Source of the DNA: Gigaspora rosea | Lineage: Eukaryota > Glomeromycota > Glomeromycetes > Diversisporales > Gigasporaceae | Reading direction: 5' to 3' | DNA: 64,000 bases | Assembly: GCA_003550325.1 (NCBI GenBank) | Contig: QKWP01000001.1 | Coordinates: 1-64,000, forward strand | Shown: in pieces, positions 23,576-35,229 of the stretch | Position numbering within the stretch: position 1 is the stretch's first letter | Layout: each line of letters begins with the position of its first letter | Program-made: the position numbers and the translations under genes | The notes under the pieces: model-generated | Seen by the model: only the letters and a program-made list of their open reading frames with translations | Databases searched by the model: none | What the model was told of the DNA's origin: nothing

Positions 23576-23738
23576 CACAGACATCAACCTATACCAACAA
23601 TCATTTTACCAACAAGCTTTTTTTACCAACACAAAATTCGCCAACACTTGATTTACTGACAAGTTTCTTTTCACCGACAAGTTGATTTTACTGACACACA
23701 CTTCACCGACAGTTACATTTACTGACAAAATCAACTTA
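23565..23738. repeat. CGACAA-type degenerate array, left part
   Basis: Repeating phrase of about 14-17 bp, roughly TTCACCGACAAGTT / TTTACTGACAA, with about ten copies. It resumes at 24345 after the MITE at 23739-24344. Similar arrays lie at 36895-37150 (opposite strand) and 39490-39775 (both strands). Confidence 0.75.
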
Positions 23739-24344
23739 GGGAAGTGCAGTAAATCACGTAATTAGAGTTTACATAGGTCCTGACCCCCTCCCCCCTAGTG
23801 ATAGGACTATTGACCTATCAAATTTAAAAAAACTCAAAAACGTTTTAGATCTGAAAATAAGCCACCCCACAATCAACAAAAGTCACTACATAGTAAAGTC
23901 TAAATTTTACTAAGCAAATCGAAAAAAATCGATTAAGTAAACTTATTCAGCAGATCAAAATACACTTATCACAAAATTTTTATAAATATTGAAGAATTTT
24001 TTATTAATTGACTTTTGATTTTTACGTTCGACGAAAAAATTAAAATTTTTTAAAAAAATATATATAACGAACGTAAAAGTTAAAATCTAAATAATAAAAA
24101 GTTCTCTAATACTTATGAAAATTTTGTGATAAGTGTATTTTGATCTGCTGAATACGTTTACTTAATCGATATTTTTCGTTTGCTTAGTAAAATTTAGACT
24201 TTACTATGTAGCAACTATCTGCAATTAACTAAAAATCGATTTTCTTCAATATGATTGGCTATTTATACTATATATATATATATAGGACGTGATATTTGGG
24301 GACCCCCCACCCCCTAAAAAATTACGTGATTTTCTGCACTTCCC
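23739..24344. mobile_element. Harbinger-type foldback MITE, 606 bp, inside the array
   Basis: The ends GGGAAGTGCAG are perfectly mirrored (CTGCACTTCCC), with TTA on both sides (23736-23738, 24345-24347), the classic PIF/Harbinger 3-bp target. The mirror continues: ATCACGTAATT, a C-rich block, then long inner arms from CTACATAGTAAAGTCTAAAT to its mirror, centred near 24035. Noncoding. Confidence 0.9.
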
Positions 24345-24460
24345 TTACTGACAAGCTCATTTTACCGAAAATAAAATATACCGACAAGCTTATTCTACCG
24401 ACAATACAATTCATCGACAATACGATTTGCTGACAATACAATTGCTAACAATACAACTCG
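24345..24460. repeat. CGACAA-type degenerate array, right part
   Basis: Continuation of the array at 23565-23738: CCGACAAGCTTATTCTACC-type units, seven or eight copies, fading into TGACAATACAATT. Confidence 0.7.
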
Positions 24461-24902
24461 TTAATATATGAGACCACAGCAATATAATAAACCACTAAGA
24501 ATAATTACATATTATACAATTTATTAATAATAACAATAAAAATTGCATATTTTATTAATGACGATAATAATAATACGACAGGGTGAAACCTGAGTCACCA
24601 GCTAGTAAAATTCGCGTTGATTGGTTATTTTATGTAAAACCTGATATGCAAAGTAAAATCTGCGTTTATTGGATACAATATGTAAAATCTGCTTTTGCTT
24701 AGATTATTTGTATAAACCTGCTTTTTATTAGATAAATTCGCTTTTTTTAGACAAATCTGATTTTTTTTGCTTTTATTAGATTAAATTTGCTAATATATTG
24801 TACAAAACTGCTTTTTATACTTTATTATGTAAAATTCGCTTCTTCTTATATTACTTATAGACAAAAACAGCTTTTTATAATGTGAAATTTGGTTTATATA
24901 TA

Positions 24903-25155
24903 CCGTAGTGCACTAACCAAAGTACCCGAGTACAATACAATCTACCCATCAAAAAACTTACAAAAGACCCGGGTATATTATACAGCAGCAGGTTAGTGTC
25001 ACAAGAAAAAAAATTTTAAGTTTATGCATGTTCTGTACTTACAATGAGCAGTCTAAAAATTCTATATTTAATTAATAGAGGTCTTGTGTTTTGCACGGGT
25101 ACTTTGCAATGAGAGATATTGAAAAAGGGTGGGTACTTTGGTCAGTGCACTACGG
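24903..25155. mobile_element. TA-flanked MITE inside the left MULE arm
   Basis: The ends CCGTAGTGCACTAACCAAAG are mirrored (CTTTGGTCAGTGCACTACGG), with TA on both sides. The same element sits in the right arm at 36096-36344, so it was there before the arms became copies of each other. Confidence 0.8.
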
Positions 25156-25509
25156 TAAGTCAGTAAGATATACATCTCTTTCTTTTATTATACAAGCCAC
25201 TTTCATTTTAATGAAGTTATTAGGCCTTCACTGTATCAGAAGTTTATTAGTAAATTCACTGTATCGGGAAGGTTTTTATATAAAATGTCCTTCACTATGC
25301 GAGTTCGCTATTAACAAAAGTGACTTGTAAGTACAGTAGTATTAAGTATAGCTTTTATTAGTTTTTACTTACTCTTTTACTTTTCTCCTTTTATAAGATA
25401 ATAGAATTAATAGCTTAATTTGAATTGGACGCTGTATGGTCAAATATGTTAAAAAATGGTTCCTATTTATATATTTCATTGTCATATGTTGTAGTACAGT
25501 ATAGAAGTA

Positions 25510-25582
25510 GAGTGTTAAAGCTTATGCAATTTCAAGGATTTTTCATTGTTTAAAAAATGAAACTGCATAAGTCTGGACACTC
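25510..25582. mobile_element. Short hairpin MITE inside the left MULE arm
   Basis: Ends GAGTGT...CTTATGCAATTTC and (mirrored) GAGTGTCCAGACTTATGCAG, 73 bp, next to TA. Counterpart in the right arm at 35761-35823. Confidence 0.7.
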
Positions 25583-26665
25583 TATATACGTACATATTAG
25601 TTCAATTTAAATTCAAATTATCAGACTTATAAGAATAACCAACAATGCTCGTAAATACAAAGGTTTCTTATATATTTAAGTTACGTAATTCAGGTGAAAT
25701 TTATAAATACACTATAATTTAATTCATTACATAAGTACTGTTCTATATTTTTTTTAGTTTATTTATGTTAAATCAGTTAATGAGTATAAAGATTGTTAAT
25801 CTATAGATTTAAAGCAAGATATTTGAGTTTGAGAATATTTCTGTGGATCTCATGAAATTTCGCTTTATTCATGTTAATGATCAATGGATATAAAAACCGC
25901 TTATTGTTTGATATCTTTTAAGGTAAGCTGCCTTATGGATCTTTATCGTTGCGTCTTTTAATATGTTTAGATAAGCTACTTAAGCTTTTGATTTTTTATC
26001 ATTGTGCTATACTTTATTGATTTTATTCATTTATGCTAATTTAGTTGGTATGTCTAAATAAGCTACGCAGGTTCTGCGCATGTTCATAAATTTTTACAAC
26101 ACAGATATTTTTTGTGAGCTAAGTTTTATTTGATTGATGGGTATAATTTTTAAAAAAAATTAAATAAAGAAAAAAAAAAAGTTTAAACCAAAAATGATGA
26201 ATAAACCGCATCTGGTCCATTATATATGTCTTTTCCCTACTAGTCAATTACGTGTTATTATATGCGTATTAATTTGAGACACTCACAGGCACTATTTGAT
26301 AACATATAGTATTTTTTAAAAGGTCTCATTTTTAAGTATCGAAACTGCCTATGTGTTATACCAGATCTATTATATGGGATAAAGTTTTGGTAAAATATAA
26401 AGACCTGGATATATAATCGGGATAAGTATCAACCTTCCAATTATCGGACTCGTACCCATACAAGAGACTCACAGGTCTATTATTATAGGTTTTAAATTAG
26501 TGAAATATACTAGACTTGGGTCAGTTTATTCCATAATATTGGTACAAAAGTTCCTGCTATTGTAGCATTGATGATAAATGCATAGAAATAAATTTTGAGA
26601 TGGAATTTAAAATTATTAAATAATAAAAAGTATATATTAAATAATTAAACGCATATGGATATTAT

Positions 26666-27382
26666 TGTCACGGTCAGGAGCAGTTCTTGGGGAAAAGAAG
26701 GCTCTCGAAGCATGTTGTGCAGGGAATGACGATTGACGAGTAGAGAGAGTGAATGAATTAGTAACAATGAAAAAAATATATATGAAATAAGCCACAAAAA
26801 TAAAATAAAGAAGAATCCATACCATTTTCGAAAACAGGAGTAGCTTTTGGTCACGCATGTCACTGATTTGATCAGGTCAATTACCTGGGTTAGATCAGGG
26901 AATTAAGTTCAATATTTAGATCAAAATTAAGATCAATTAAGTCGTATAAATTATATGAAGAGTTAATTAGATTAATAATCAATTAACGAATAAAAAAGAA
27001 AAATTATGATGTAACTGATTTGAATCAAATCAGTAGTATATAAGGAGGAATTGAAGAAGCGAGTTTTTAGATTTCTCTCTCTTCAAAAAAAAAAATAATA
27101 AAATAATAAAATAAATACAATAACTCTCTCACAAATAATTTATAACCAACAAAAGCTGAACTCAGATTTTGCTGAAAAAAAAAATAATAAAATAAGTAAA
27201 TACAATAACCCTCTCACAAATAATTTATAACCAACAAAAGCCGAACTCAGATTTTGTTAAAAAAAAAAATCGTATTGAGACGTCGGTATAGTAACTATAT
27301 TTATATCTTTATATTGAGACGTCGATATACCACAGTTTTCGCGTGTGTGACTTTGTACACATTGTCAGTTATGGCCACGACA
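26666..27382. mobile_element. Solo LTR (retrotransposon fossil) inside the MULE
   Basis: A 717-bp sequence starting TGTCACGG and ending CCACGACA, with the 5-bp direct repeat ATTAT on both sides (26661-26665, 27383-27387). It contains a TATA-like word (GTATATAAGG near 27036) and an inner direct repeat of about 70 bp (about 27105-27170 and 27190-27255). No internal region is present, as expected after LTR-LTR recombination. The superfamily cannot be told from the LTR alone. The intact target repeat suggests a fairly young insertion. Confidence 0.8.
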
Positions 27383-27387
27383 ATTAT

Positions 27388-28276
27388 TGAGTCAATTTTA
27401 AAAAAAACTTGCAAGCTTAAAAATATAATGTTTATAGTTACCAACTCTTAATCTTTAATGACTTTAATTTCAATGCTTCATTTTCTAAATATAAAAAAAT
27501 AAAAATAGTTTAATAATGCTATAACAATTATCTAATGCTAATACACCTTTGACCAAACAAACATATGAATGTGCATAATGGTATTGTCAATACATGAATG
27601 CATGAATGCCCATATCTTCTTGTATGACCTTATTTATGCATTATAGCAATTAAATTAAAAAATGTGTCAAAAAATCATATGTTGTAACTGCAAAAAGCCC
27701 TTAAAAGTGCAGGAATCGCAAGTATCAGTAAGCTTGTAATTTTGAATTAAACTATTTTTTATGCAATAAATTCACCTTTTGTTTGATAAAGTGGATCTTA
27801 ATTACCTAGTTACTTGACTGACGACAATTCTTTGTAATGGATATCACAACTTTGTAAAGTATAATCGCTTTTAACAATGCTAGCTTTGAAACAAGATTTT
27901 ATTAATAATTAATTTTTTTTTGTATGTAGCTTTAAATCCAAACTCATTTAAAAAAATGTATATACCTTTAGTATAATCATTAAAAAAAAAGCATTAGATT
28001 TATCATTAAAAATTGCAGATTATAAGAAAAAAAACATATATATTGACAAACATATTACTGCCATGTTTTTTTTGAAGTATCGAATGTGTTGATGAAATAA
28101 AAGTAGATTACGTATGTTGAATGGAATATCCCAAATGACAAATTTTAGACTGCCAACACCTTTTTTATCGTTGTCATCTGATAGTAAAAGTCGCTTTTTT
28201 ATTGTCAGGTAAAATTCGCTTTTTTTTTTAATTTTATTGTAATCCGCTTTTTTTTTTATTTGTACGATTGTTAAAA
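27388..28276. other. MULE interior, noncoding
   Basis: AT-rich DNA between the solo LTR and the transposase gene. AAATTCGCTTTTT words near 28195-28260 resemble the TIR sub-repeats. Presumably promoter and leader of the transposase. Confidence 0.45.
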
Positions 28277-28437
28277 TGTTTATGTAGAATTTTGTAAAGA
28301 ACATGATTAGACATGTTTATGTAGAATTTTGTGAAGAACGTAAAAGGAAACCATGTCATTATTTACTGAATTGAAAAAGGAAACCATGTTATTAATTTAC
28401 TGAATTGAAAAAAGAACCATGTCATTAATTTACTTTT
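28277..28437. repeat. Two tandem repeats upstream of the MULE transposase
   Basis: TGTTTATGTAGAATTTTGT units twice (38-bp period, about 28277-28341), then GGAAACCATGTCATTAATTT units three times (about 34-bp period, to 28437). The second lies 150 bp before the first ATG and could be promoter-linked. Confidence 0.75.
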
Positions 28438-31400
28438 TTGGATTTAAAAAAATTTTTTTTTTTTGAGGTGATAGAGGTGATATTTTTAAATATACTAAAT
28501 TATTGCTTAACGCTAATTATTGATACTAAATTTTGATTTTTCGTCAGCAACCATAAAATAAGAATATAATCCAGATGTATTAAGGTGACAGAATATAAAT
28601 TATTTAAGATATCAATCTTAGATTACTTATCAATAACAATGGATGAATTATCTTTAACTAATAGTACCATAAAGTCCAAAATAGTTTGGCATCAATTATT
28701 ACCAAATCTTCGATGCACACAAGTACCACTTACTGAAGTATTTTCTGTTCTAGACTTATATCCGTTTGATACAATATCGTCTGGAGGTGGTAACCTTAGT
28801 GAAGGCTATACAATTTTATCTCAAGACTGCGCAGATAGGGGTCGGGTAAGAATTTTGATTATTATGAGGAATGCATGAGATATATTCTTATTATCTTCGA
28901 TATAAAGTTATGTGATAGGGATGTGAAGAGCATTACACTTGTTGATGAAGATGCAGCACAAGTGTCTATTTCAAAACTAGCCTATGTAGAATACCTTGGA
29001 TGTTCTACTCAGGTATGTAAGATATAAAATAGATTTGTTATTCTTAAATCAACTTATAAAATTTTAATGATACTATTATAGAATGGTTGCCGTAAAGGCA
29101 AATGCAATTGGAAAGGCCGTATTGCGGTTTTTTGGGACAAACCACTTAATTTATATAATATTGAGTGCCATGGTAGTCAAGATCCTGAACATGTTAGGAA
29201 AAAACCATATCGAATGGCAAAAGTAATCAGAAAGGAAATTACAAGCAGATCTACAAATATAACGCCATCAATCTTAGCAACAGGTAAATTTAGAAATGCA
29301 ATTTTTTTTTTAAAAAAAAAAACATTTGACTATATTATTAAATTTGCATATTTTAGAATTTATGAACAATGCAAAGATTTCTAGTACACTCGCAAATCAA
29401 GTTCAACCAGTCTCTACTCGATTCACGCCTAATCTTGAGGCAATTCAAAATGCACTCAAGTATGATAAAAAATTACATCATCCAAGTGCATTAGAATTTG
29501 AGAAGGTAATTTTTTCTTCATTTTGTTTTTTTTTTTTAATTTATTTATATTTTTGATATTTTTTGATTGTGTTAAAGATTTGTTCTATAATGGATACTTA
29601 TGAAACCTAAAGTGTTGTAATATCAAAGCAATTTGGCATTAAGGACTCCAAAGATCCCAAAGAACAAGCTGTGCTTCTTGGCATCGCGTCCACAATTATG
29701 CCAAAGCTGTTGACCAAATATCCAGACCTTTTTGCAGTAGATTCTACTAGCCATCATAACTGTTTAAAGTTTCCAAATACCGCCTTTATAGTTAGATCAG
29801 ATGAACCCCGTGGTCGAATTATAGCAACATTTGTAAATAATAGAGAAACAATACCAGTTGTTGATCTGATGTTTGAATCAGTAAGTATTTTGATTATGTT
29901 TGTCTAGACTTGATAATCTTATAATACCAGCTATTTGTAGCTGATTCAATATAGTGCTAAGAATGATGTTCAACTAAACTCTAAGTAGTTAACTATGGAC
30001 AAATGGGACCCTTATCTTACGGCAGCTAAGAAACATTTTCCAAATACACAGCCAATTTTATGTGATTGGCATGAGAGTAAATTTTTGACTTATTTTTATT
30101 TTTTATTCAATTTTATTTTAACATTTTTACGATGTTTGTTTTTTTTTTAGCTGACGCTCTGAAGGAATGGTTTACGAAAAACCTGAATGATCAATGGATT
30201 AGAGACCGTGTCTTTTACCAATTCCGATTTGTCAAACGATCCCGAGATCAGGAAGAATTTAATCAAAGGAAAGCTACCCTTTTAAATGTGGAAAAACTTC
30301 AAACAGCCATTGGAAATTTGACTTTAGATGCTGCAAGAATTATTACATCTTATTTCTGAACACACTGGTTTGGTGATTGGGTTGGTTAGTTAATTTAAGC
30401 TATTTTATTATTGGTTTCTGATAAAAATATCGAGAATTTATTTGTAATTTTATAATATCAAAAGAATTTACTTATCAAGTGCTTTATTTGTAATTTCATA
30501 AATTGAAAAATTTTTATATAGATTAGTTTTGTGTTTAACTTCGCTGTATCGAAATTCACTATAACAAGAATGGCTAATATCTTTCGCATTTTATATTATT
30601 TCGTATTAATTTTGTAATAGATACCTGGCCAGATTATAAGCGTAATAATTGTCCTATGAAAACGAATATGTTATTGAAAAGTTATTTTAAGAAGGACATG
30701 ATAATACATTATCGAGGAAGATACACTAAGTCTTTACACTCTAACCTTGAGAAAATTGGAGCGTCGATGCGTGTGGATGCTGGGGAGGTAGAAAGGTTAG
30801 TTAAAATATGGGTGTTTTTTTTTGAAAAATCAACTAATCTTTTTCTAATAGGTTTTGGGAAGGAGGAGGCAAACCTCTTACAAAATCGCAGTTGCAACGA
30901 GAAAAAGAAAAAATTATGAGACAAGACGAATTATTATATAAAAAAAACTTGTTCAAGGTAAGCATATGTTATTTATTCTTTTACATTGATTTATTTAATT
31001 TAAATTTATTTTATTTATTTATTTTTTTTTTTTTAATTTAAAAATTGATAAAAATTCCTGGAATGTGTTTCGGTTTGATATAAGTAATGATATCCGAGTT
31101 GTTGCTGCTGAACTAAATGATAATATTGATAATATTAGTGAAGAAAATGAAGAAAGTTCAAGATCAGAGGTTTATAAACCGAAGAACCAAGATATGAAAA
31201 CTTCTGAAACAATTGATAACTATATTATCAAACAACGTGAAAAGCCACTATGTGTTACTCGCTGAAGTGGAAAATTTGCTTGTCCTTGTAGTTTTAATGT
31301 TATTCGTGATCATGATTGCCAGGATATTGTAGCTGTGCGTTTCTTTATTAATGAGCTTGAAACACGAAAATATGGACTATTTATTTATTAATTTTTTTTA

Positions 31401-31837
31401 TATGAATATTTATTAATATTTTCTTTTATACAGCATTATTTCTTATAATAATCACAAGCTGCAAAGGTTAAGATTCATTTTACTTTTATTGTAAAAGTAA
31501 ATAAGTATTAGGATGTGCAAACAGTGTGTAGCACAAATAACATTTGCACACATTTTTTGTTTTAAATAGATGTGTGGATACCGCACAAAAAAACTATTTT
31601 GTAGATAGTGCGAATAGTTTCAAACTGTCACTTGTGGTTTTTTTTTATTTGCCGTACAAAAAGGTTTTCAAATTGTGCGGTATCTGCACAGTAAATTTTA
31701 GTTAAAAAATTAGCACTGAGAAAGGGTACCTGTGTTATATCACTTTTTAGTACAAGTTTGTTAGTGCTGATAGTATGACTTATGTATAATTAAACTAATA
31801 ACACTATATTAATATATCATTTTTTGCTTTTTATATA

Positions 31838-32964
31838 CAGCCAGACCTCTCTAAATGCATATTGTTGGGACCAGCTCTGAGGTATGCATTTAAGGAGGTA
31901 TGCATTTAGAGAGCATTTATTTTTATAAGTCAAAATGGCGAAATGTGGCGTGCTTCCATCTAAAAGTTTTTTCTTACTAAGCTAACAACACATGCCCACT
32001 AATTGAAAGTTGTAAAGCTTGTCGAGGTGCATCTAACAGTGGTTAGATCATCCAATCGGCCCAGTGGATGGAGAGTTATCGTCGAAAAACGATTGGCCGA
32101 CTATATAAAATTACATATGAAAATCACTATAGGCGAAATGTGGCGTGCTTCCATCTAAAACTTTTTTTCTTACTAAGTTAACGATACATGGTTACTAATT
32201 GAAAGTTGTAGAGCTCGTCGAGACGCATCTAACGGTGGTTAGATCATCCAAATCGGCCCAGTGGATGACGAGATATCGTCAAAAAACGATTGGCCGACTA
32301 TAAAATCTCTATGTAAACAATGTTTACAGAGATTTTATATAGTCGGCCAATCGTTTTTTGACGATATCTCGCCATCTAATGGGCCGATTTGGATGATCTA
32401 AACACCGTTAGATGCAACTCGACGAGCTCTACAACTTTCAATTAGTAGTCATGTATCTTAACTTAGTAAGAAAAAAAGTTTTAGATGGAAGCACGCCATA
32501 TTTCGCCTATAGTGATTTTCATATGTAATTTTATATAGTCGGCCAATCGTTTTTCGACGATAACTCGCCATCCACTGGGCCGATTTGGACGATTTAACCA
32601 CCGTTAGATGCGTTTCAACAAGCTCTATAACTTTAATTAGTGGACATGTATCATTAACTTAGTAAGAAAAAAACTTTTAAATGGAAACACGCCATATTTC
32701 GCCATTCTCCAGTTGATAGGTGGATTATCAATTAAGCAAGTCATATGATATACAAAATCATAACATGTAGTCCTGATTTGATTGCCCGTGGTCACATGAT
32801 ATGCATTTATAGAGGGATTTATATAGATGGGCCAAGAAAATAGTATGCATATGCAGAATAAAGAATATGCACTTATTTATTAAGCCCGTCAATTGGCCAG
32901 ACAATTAATATGCATTTAAAGAGGTTATGCATTTAGGGGGGATGCATTTAGAGAGGTCTGACTG
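31838..32964. mobile_element. pogo/Tigger-type MITE, 1.13 kb, in the last transposase intron
   Basis: Ends CAGCCAGACCTCTCTAAATG and (mirrored) CAGTCAGACCTCTCTAAATG, with TA on both sides (31836-31837, 32965-32966). CAG ends plus TA target are the pogo/Tigger hallmark. Inside, ATGCATTTA(A/G)(A/G)GAGG words repeat near both ends, and a 773-bp foldback (31934-32706) is nested. The same family appears at 51655-51993. Confidence 0.9.
31934..32706. mobile_element. Foldback element with duplicated arm units, 773 bp
   Basis: A palindrome centred near 32325. Each arm has two tandem copies of a unit of about 200 bp with the blocks GGCGAAATGTGGCGTGCTTC, GAAAGTTGTAGAGCTCGTCG and CCAAATCGGCCCAGTGGATG. 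The ends AATGGCGAAAT are mirrored. Noncoding. A cognate element with one-unit left arm lies at 39354-40210. Confidence 0.88.
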
Positions 32965-33379
32965 TAGTTCTGTACCTAAATCGACTTCAAATAGCTCTCT
33001 CGAATCTTATCTTCGTCAGAAGGATGCTCATGGTAACAGCAAAGATGAGCTTAAATTACCTCAAAAAAGAGGACCTAAGAATAAAAGAAAAAGCAGATTA
33101 ATTCCAGGGGAATCCATTCAACTTCAAGATGCAATACTGGATAAGTCCTACCATAAGGTTCAAATCGTTGAAATTATTGGTAATAGTGAGATTATTGTAG
33201 ATATTATGCTGGCAAACAGTAGCAAGAATCAACGAACAGTTCAATTAACTGATATAATTGGATATGATGGAAAGATAAAAAAAATCAAAGGTAATGTGAC
33301 TGTAATTTATTTTAACTTTTTATTATGTATTTATTATTAATTTTCTTTATGAATTGATAATAGGTAAACAAATCAATTA

Positions 33380-34726
33380 AATTCTCTCAGCTTACTATGT
33401 CATCTATGGACTCTCATAGTAATGCTATTGTTTTTACGATGCCGTACGGAGGAAAAAAAAATGAATTGTACTTAACATCTACCTGATCTGTGGATACAAG
33501 CCTTACACTCATTCAAAGTGCCTTTACTCACTATAATATACATAAACAAGCTAATAATTTGGCTCTAATCAACCCAAATTCATATACGTATCTTCTTCTT
33601 CAAGTTTTGGATCGTATAAAAAATAAACAATGGTCAGAAGCAATAGTTCTTTGGGTTAAAAGTTTGCCATCATACTCTAAACTAGTAAATGGTGATGAAA
33701 TAAATTTTTTTGAAGGACTTTCGGAACAGTTTTTTGAGCAATTTTTTCAAGGTCCTTTAGATCAAAATCTTATTGTAGTCAAAAGTACCGTAACAACGAT
33801 ATGTGATTCAGAATATTGCCCAAGAAGAGTTTTGCCTCTGGCAAACTGTTATGATATTATACTTATGTAATCATTATGATATTATACTTAAGTAACGCTA
33901 AGTTGTTTTTCATTCTTATTTATTCTAGTTTAATTTTTATTATTTTTTGGCGTTACTTTATAATTAACTTTTAAATGATTTTATTGATGCTCACAAAGTT
34001 TAATAACTTATCATTCTAGAAAAACACAAGCAAGCATATTACCGGAAAGTAATTATTTTGAAACTTATTTTAAACGGTAGAAAGAACCTTATATTGTCCC
34101 TTGTGGATCGGAATTCAAGACCATGAATGGAGAAAAACCAAAAAAATTCCAATAAGTGCCTTTAGATTTGATAAATGTACATCCGTAGAGACTGAAAAAA
34201 ACTAAATAATTCATCTTTAATTTTCTTTACATCTTTCTAATTTTATTTTTTTTTATTTTTTTATTTATTTATTTTATTTAGATATCTGTATGTATGTACA
34301 GGCAAAACTACGTCAACAAGACAAATCAATCAGCGGTTACCTCTTATTCTTGCAATTAATGTTACGGGAATCAATATTATTGATGAAGAAAAATATCTTG
34401 AAAATAAAGACCTTCCAGAGGAGATCAGTTTTCCTCCAGATAATATTCATATAAAGCAAAGGTATATTCCAGTTAATTTTTTGATTTTTTTGTACTACTG
34501 TAATTATTTACGATTTTAAATTAGATATCGTCTTACAGGTGTTTCGTTTCGCAATGGCAACCATCATATTGCCGATGTTCGCTTTGAAAATATAAAAAAT
34601 TCAGGCTGGTATCAATATGGTGAATTGGGAAAGACCTACCATGCGAGAGCAATGTACATAGGGAGTGCACGTCCACCTCACAAAGATGGCTATGCAATGG
34701 ATTTCGTAATTTATGTAAAGATTTAG
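33380..34726 (+). pseudogene. Second MULE gene: USP-like cysteine protease domain
   Basis: Plus-strand blocks: VFTMPYGGKKNELYL, then an in-frame TGA (33487), then SVDTSLTLIQSAFTHYNIH and about 110 more readable residues (to 33868) with WSEAIVLWVKSLPSYS and CDSEYCPRR; then YIVPCGSEF (about 34090-34115); an exon 34305-34460 (NQRLPLILAINVTG); and a last exon 34527-34726 with YRLTGVSFRNGNHHIADV and GWYQYGELG. The final block fits the His box of ubiquitin-specific proteases (Y.L.gv....GHy.a...... WY.yd). The TGA lies where C-x-x-D-[ST] would place the nucleophile. Inference: a deubiquitinase-like protein carried with the transposase. Stops, a short tandem duplication (33850-33890) and unclear introns between 33870 and 34300 break it. 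What the protein does for the element is unknown. Confidence 0.6.
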
Positions 34727-35229
34727 ACATTTCACAAATTTTTACAAAAATTTGTCGATTATGCTTATACTACAGAGTTTAAGATATTAATAAATTACGA
34801 AAAATTGTGTTTTTCAAAATTTGCTTTTATATGTATGTATACTAATTCAACAATATTCATAAAATTTTAATAATCGCAAGAATTAGCTTTTCCAAATAAC
34901 AAACTTCATAATCAGTTTTATTAAAATTAAGTAAATAGCGCCATGAACACTTTGAATTACACATATAATCAATACGAAATTTATTAGTCTGGAAAGGGTG
35001 TAGTTTATTGTCTTTATTAATTTTATCATCTTTATTTGTTTTTTTTTTAATATTGATCAAAGAAACAATGGTTTACTTTCCTATACGAAAATTTACTAGT
35101 AGTAAATCAATCAACAAGTACATTATTTTAATAGCATTGACGACATGGCCCACAATTAAAAGTAATATGCAAATAACAATTAGGACTTGTTATGTGTTGG
35201 TCAAAGAAATGACACAATAGTAAAAATCC
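34727..35229. other. MULE interior, noncoding
   Basis: AT-rich 3' flank of the protease gene up to the inner edge of the right arm. Nothing recognised. Confidence 0.4.

Larger units (their letters stand above)
24575..26085 (+). repeat. Left terminal inverted repeat of the MULE
   Basis: About 1.5 kb, mirrored by 35230-36661. The outer 320 bp consist of repeated AAATTCGCTTTTT / AACCTGCTTTTT words. Two MITEs (24903-25155, 25510-25582) are present in both arms at the same place. Inner similarity fades near the word AAATAAGCTACGCAGGTT. Confidence 0.85.
28585..33330 (+). pseudogene. MULE transposase gene, multi-exon, broken
   Basis: Cuts and rejoins the element ends in the MULE family. Exons readable from the ATG are 28585-28845, 28846-29012 (frame shifted), 29082-29283, 29357-29505, 29578-29880, 29941-30076, 30151-30384, 30621-30795, 30853-30957, about 31044-31380 and 32967-about 33290. 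Domains in order: an N-terminal zinc-finger-like block (GCRKGKCNWKGR...NIECHG, near 29087-29180, WRKY/GCM1 or FLYWCH style); first catalytic Asp in LFAVDSTSHHN (about 29740); second in LTMDKWDPYLTAA followed by PILCDWH, the family's C..H signature (29992-30073); a SWIM-like finger CPCSFNV...HDCQDIV (about 31283-31325), where the usual final His reads as Asp; and a basic tail KRGPKNKRK. Lesions: a frameshift near 28846, TAA 29608, TAG 29986, TGA 30357, TGA 31263. A pogo-type MITE fills the last intron. Confidence 0.75.

Noticed and set aside
23565-24460. CRISPR-like array
   Set aside because: Short similar units in series, but no constant repeat with unique spacers of equal size, a eukaryotic setting, and the same phrase builds a hairpin at 39485-39785.
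24575-26085. Long terminal repeat of a retrotransposon
   Set aside because: The matching copy at 35230-36661 is inverted, not direct, and ends are ACGACAGGG rather than TG...CA.
26637-26863. Minus-strand open frames of about 72 residues
   Set aside because: They overlap the left part of the solo LTR and share no coding features; probably chance.
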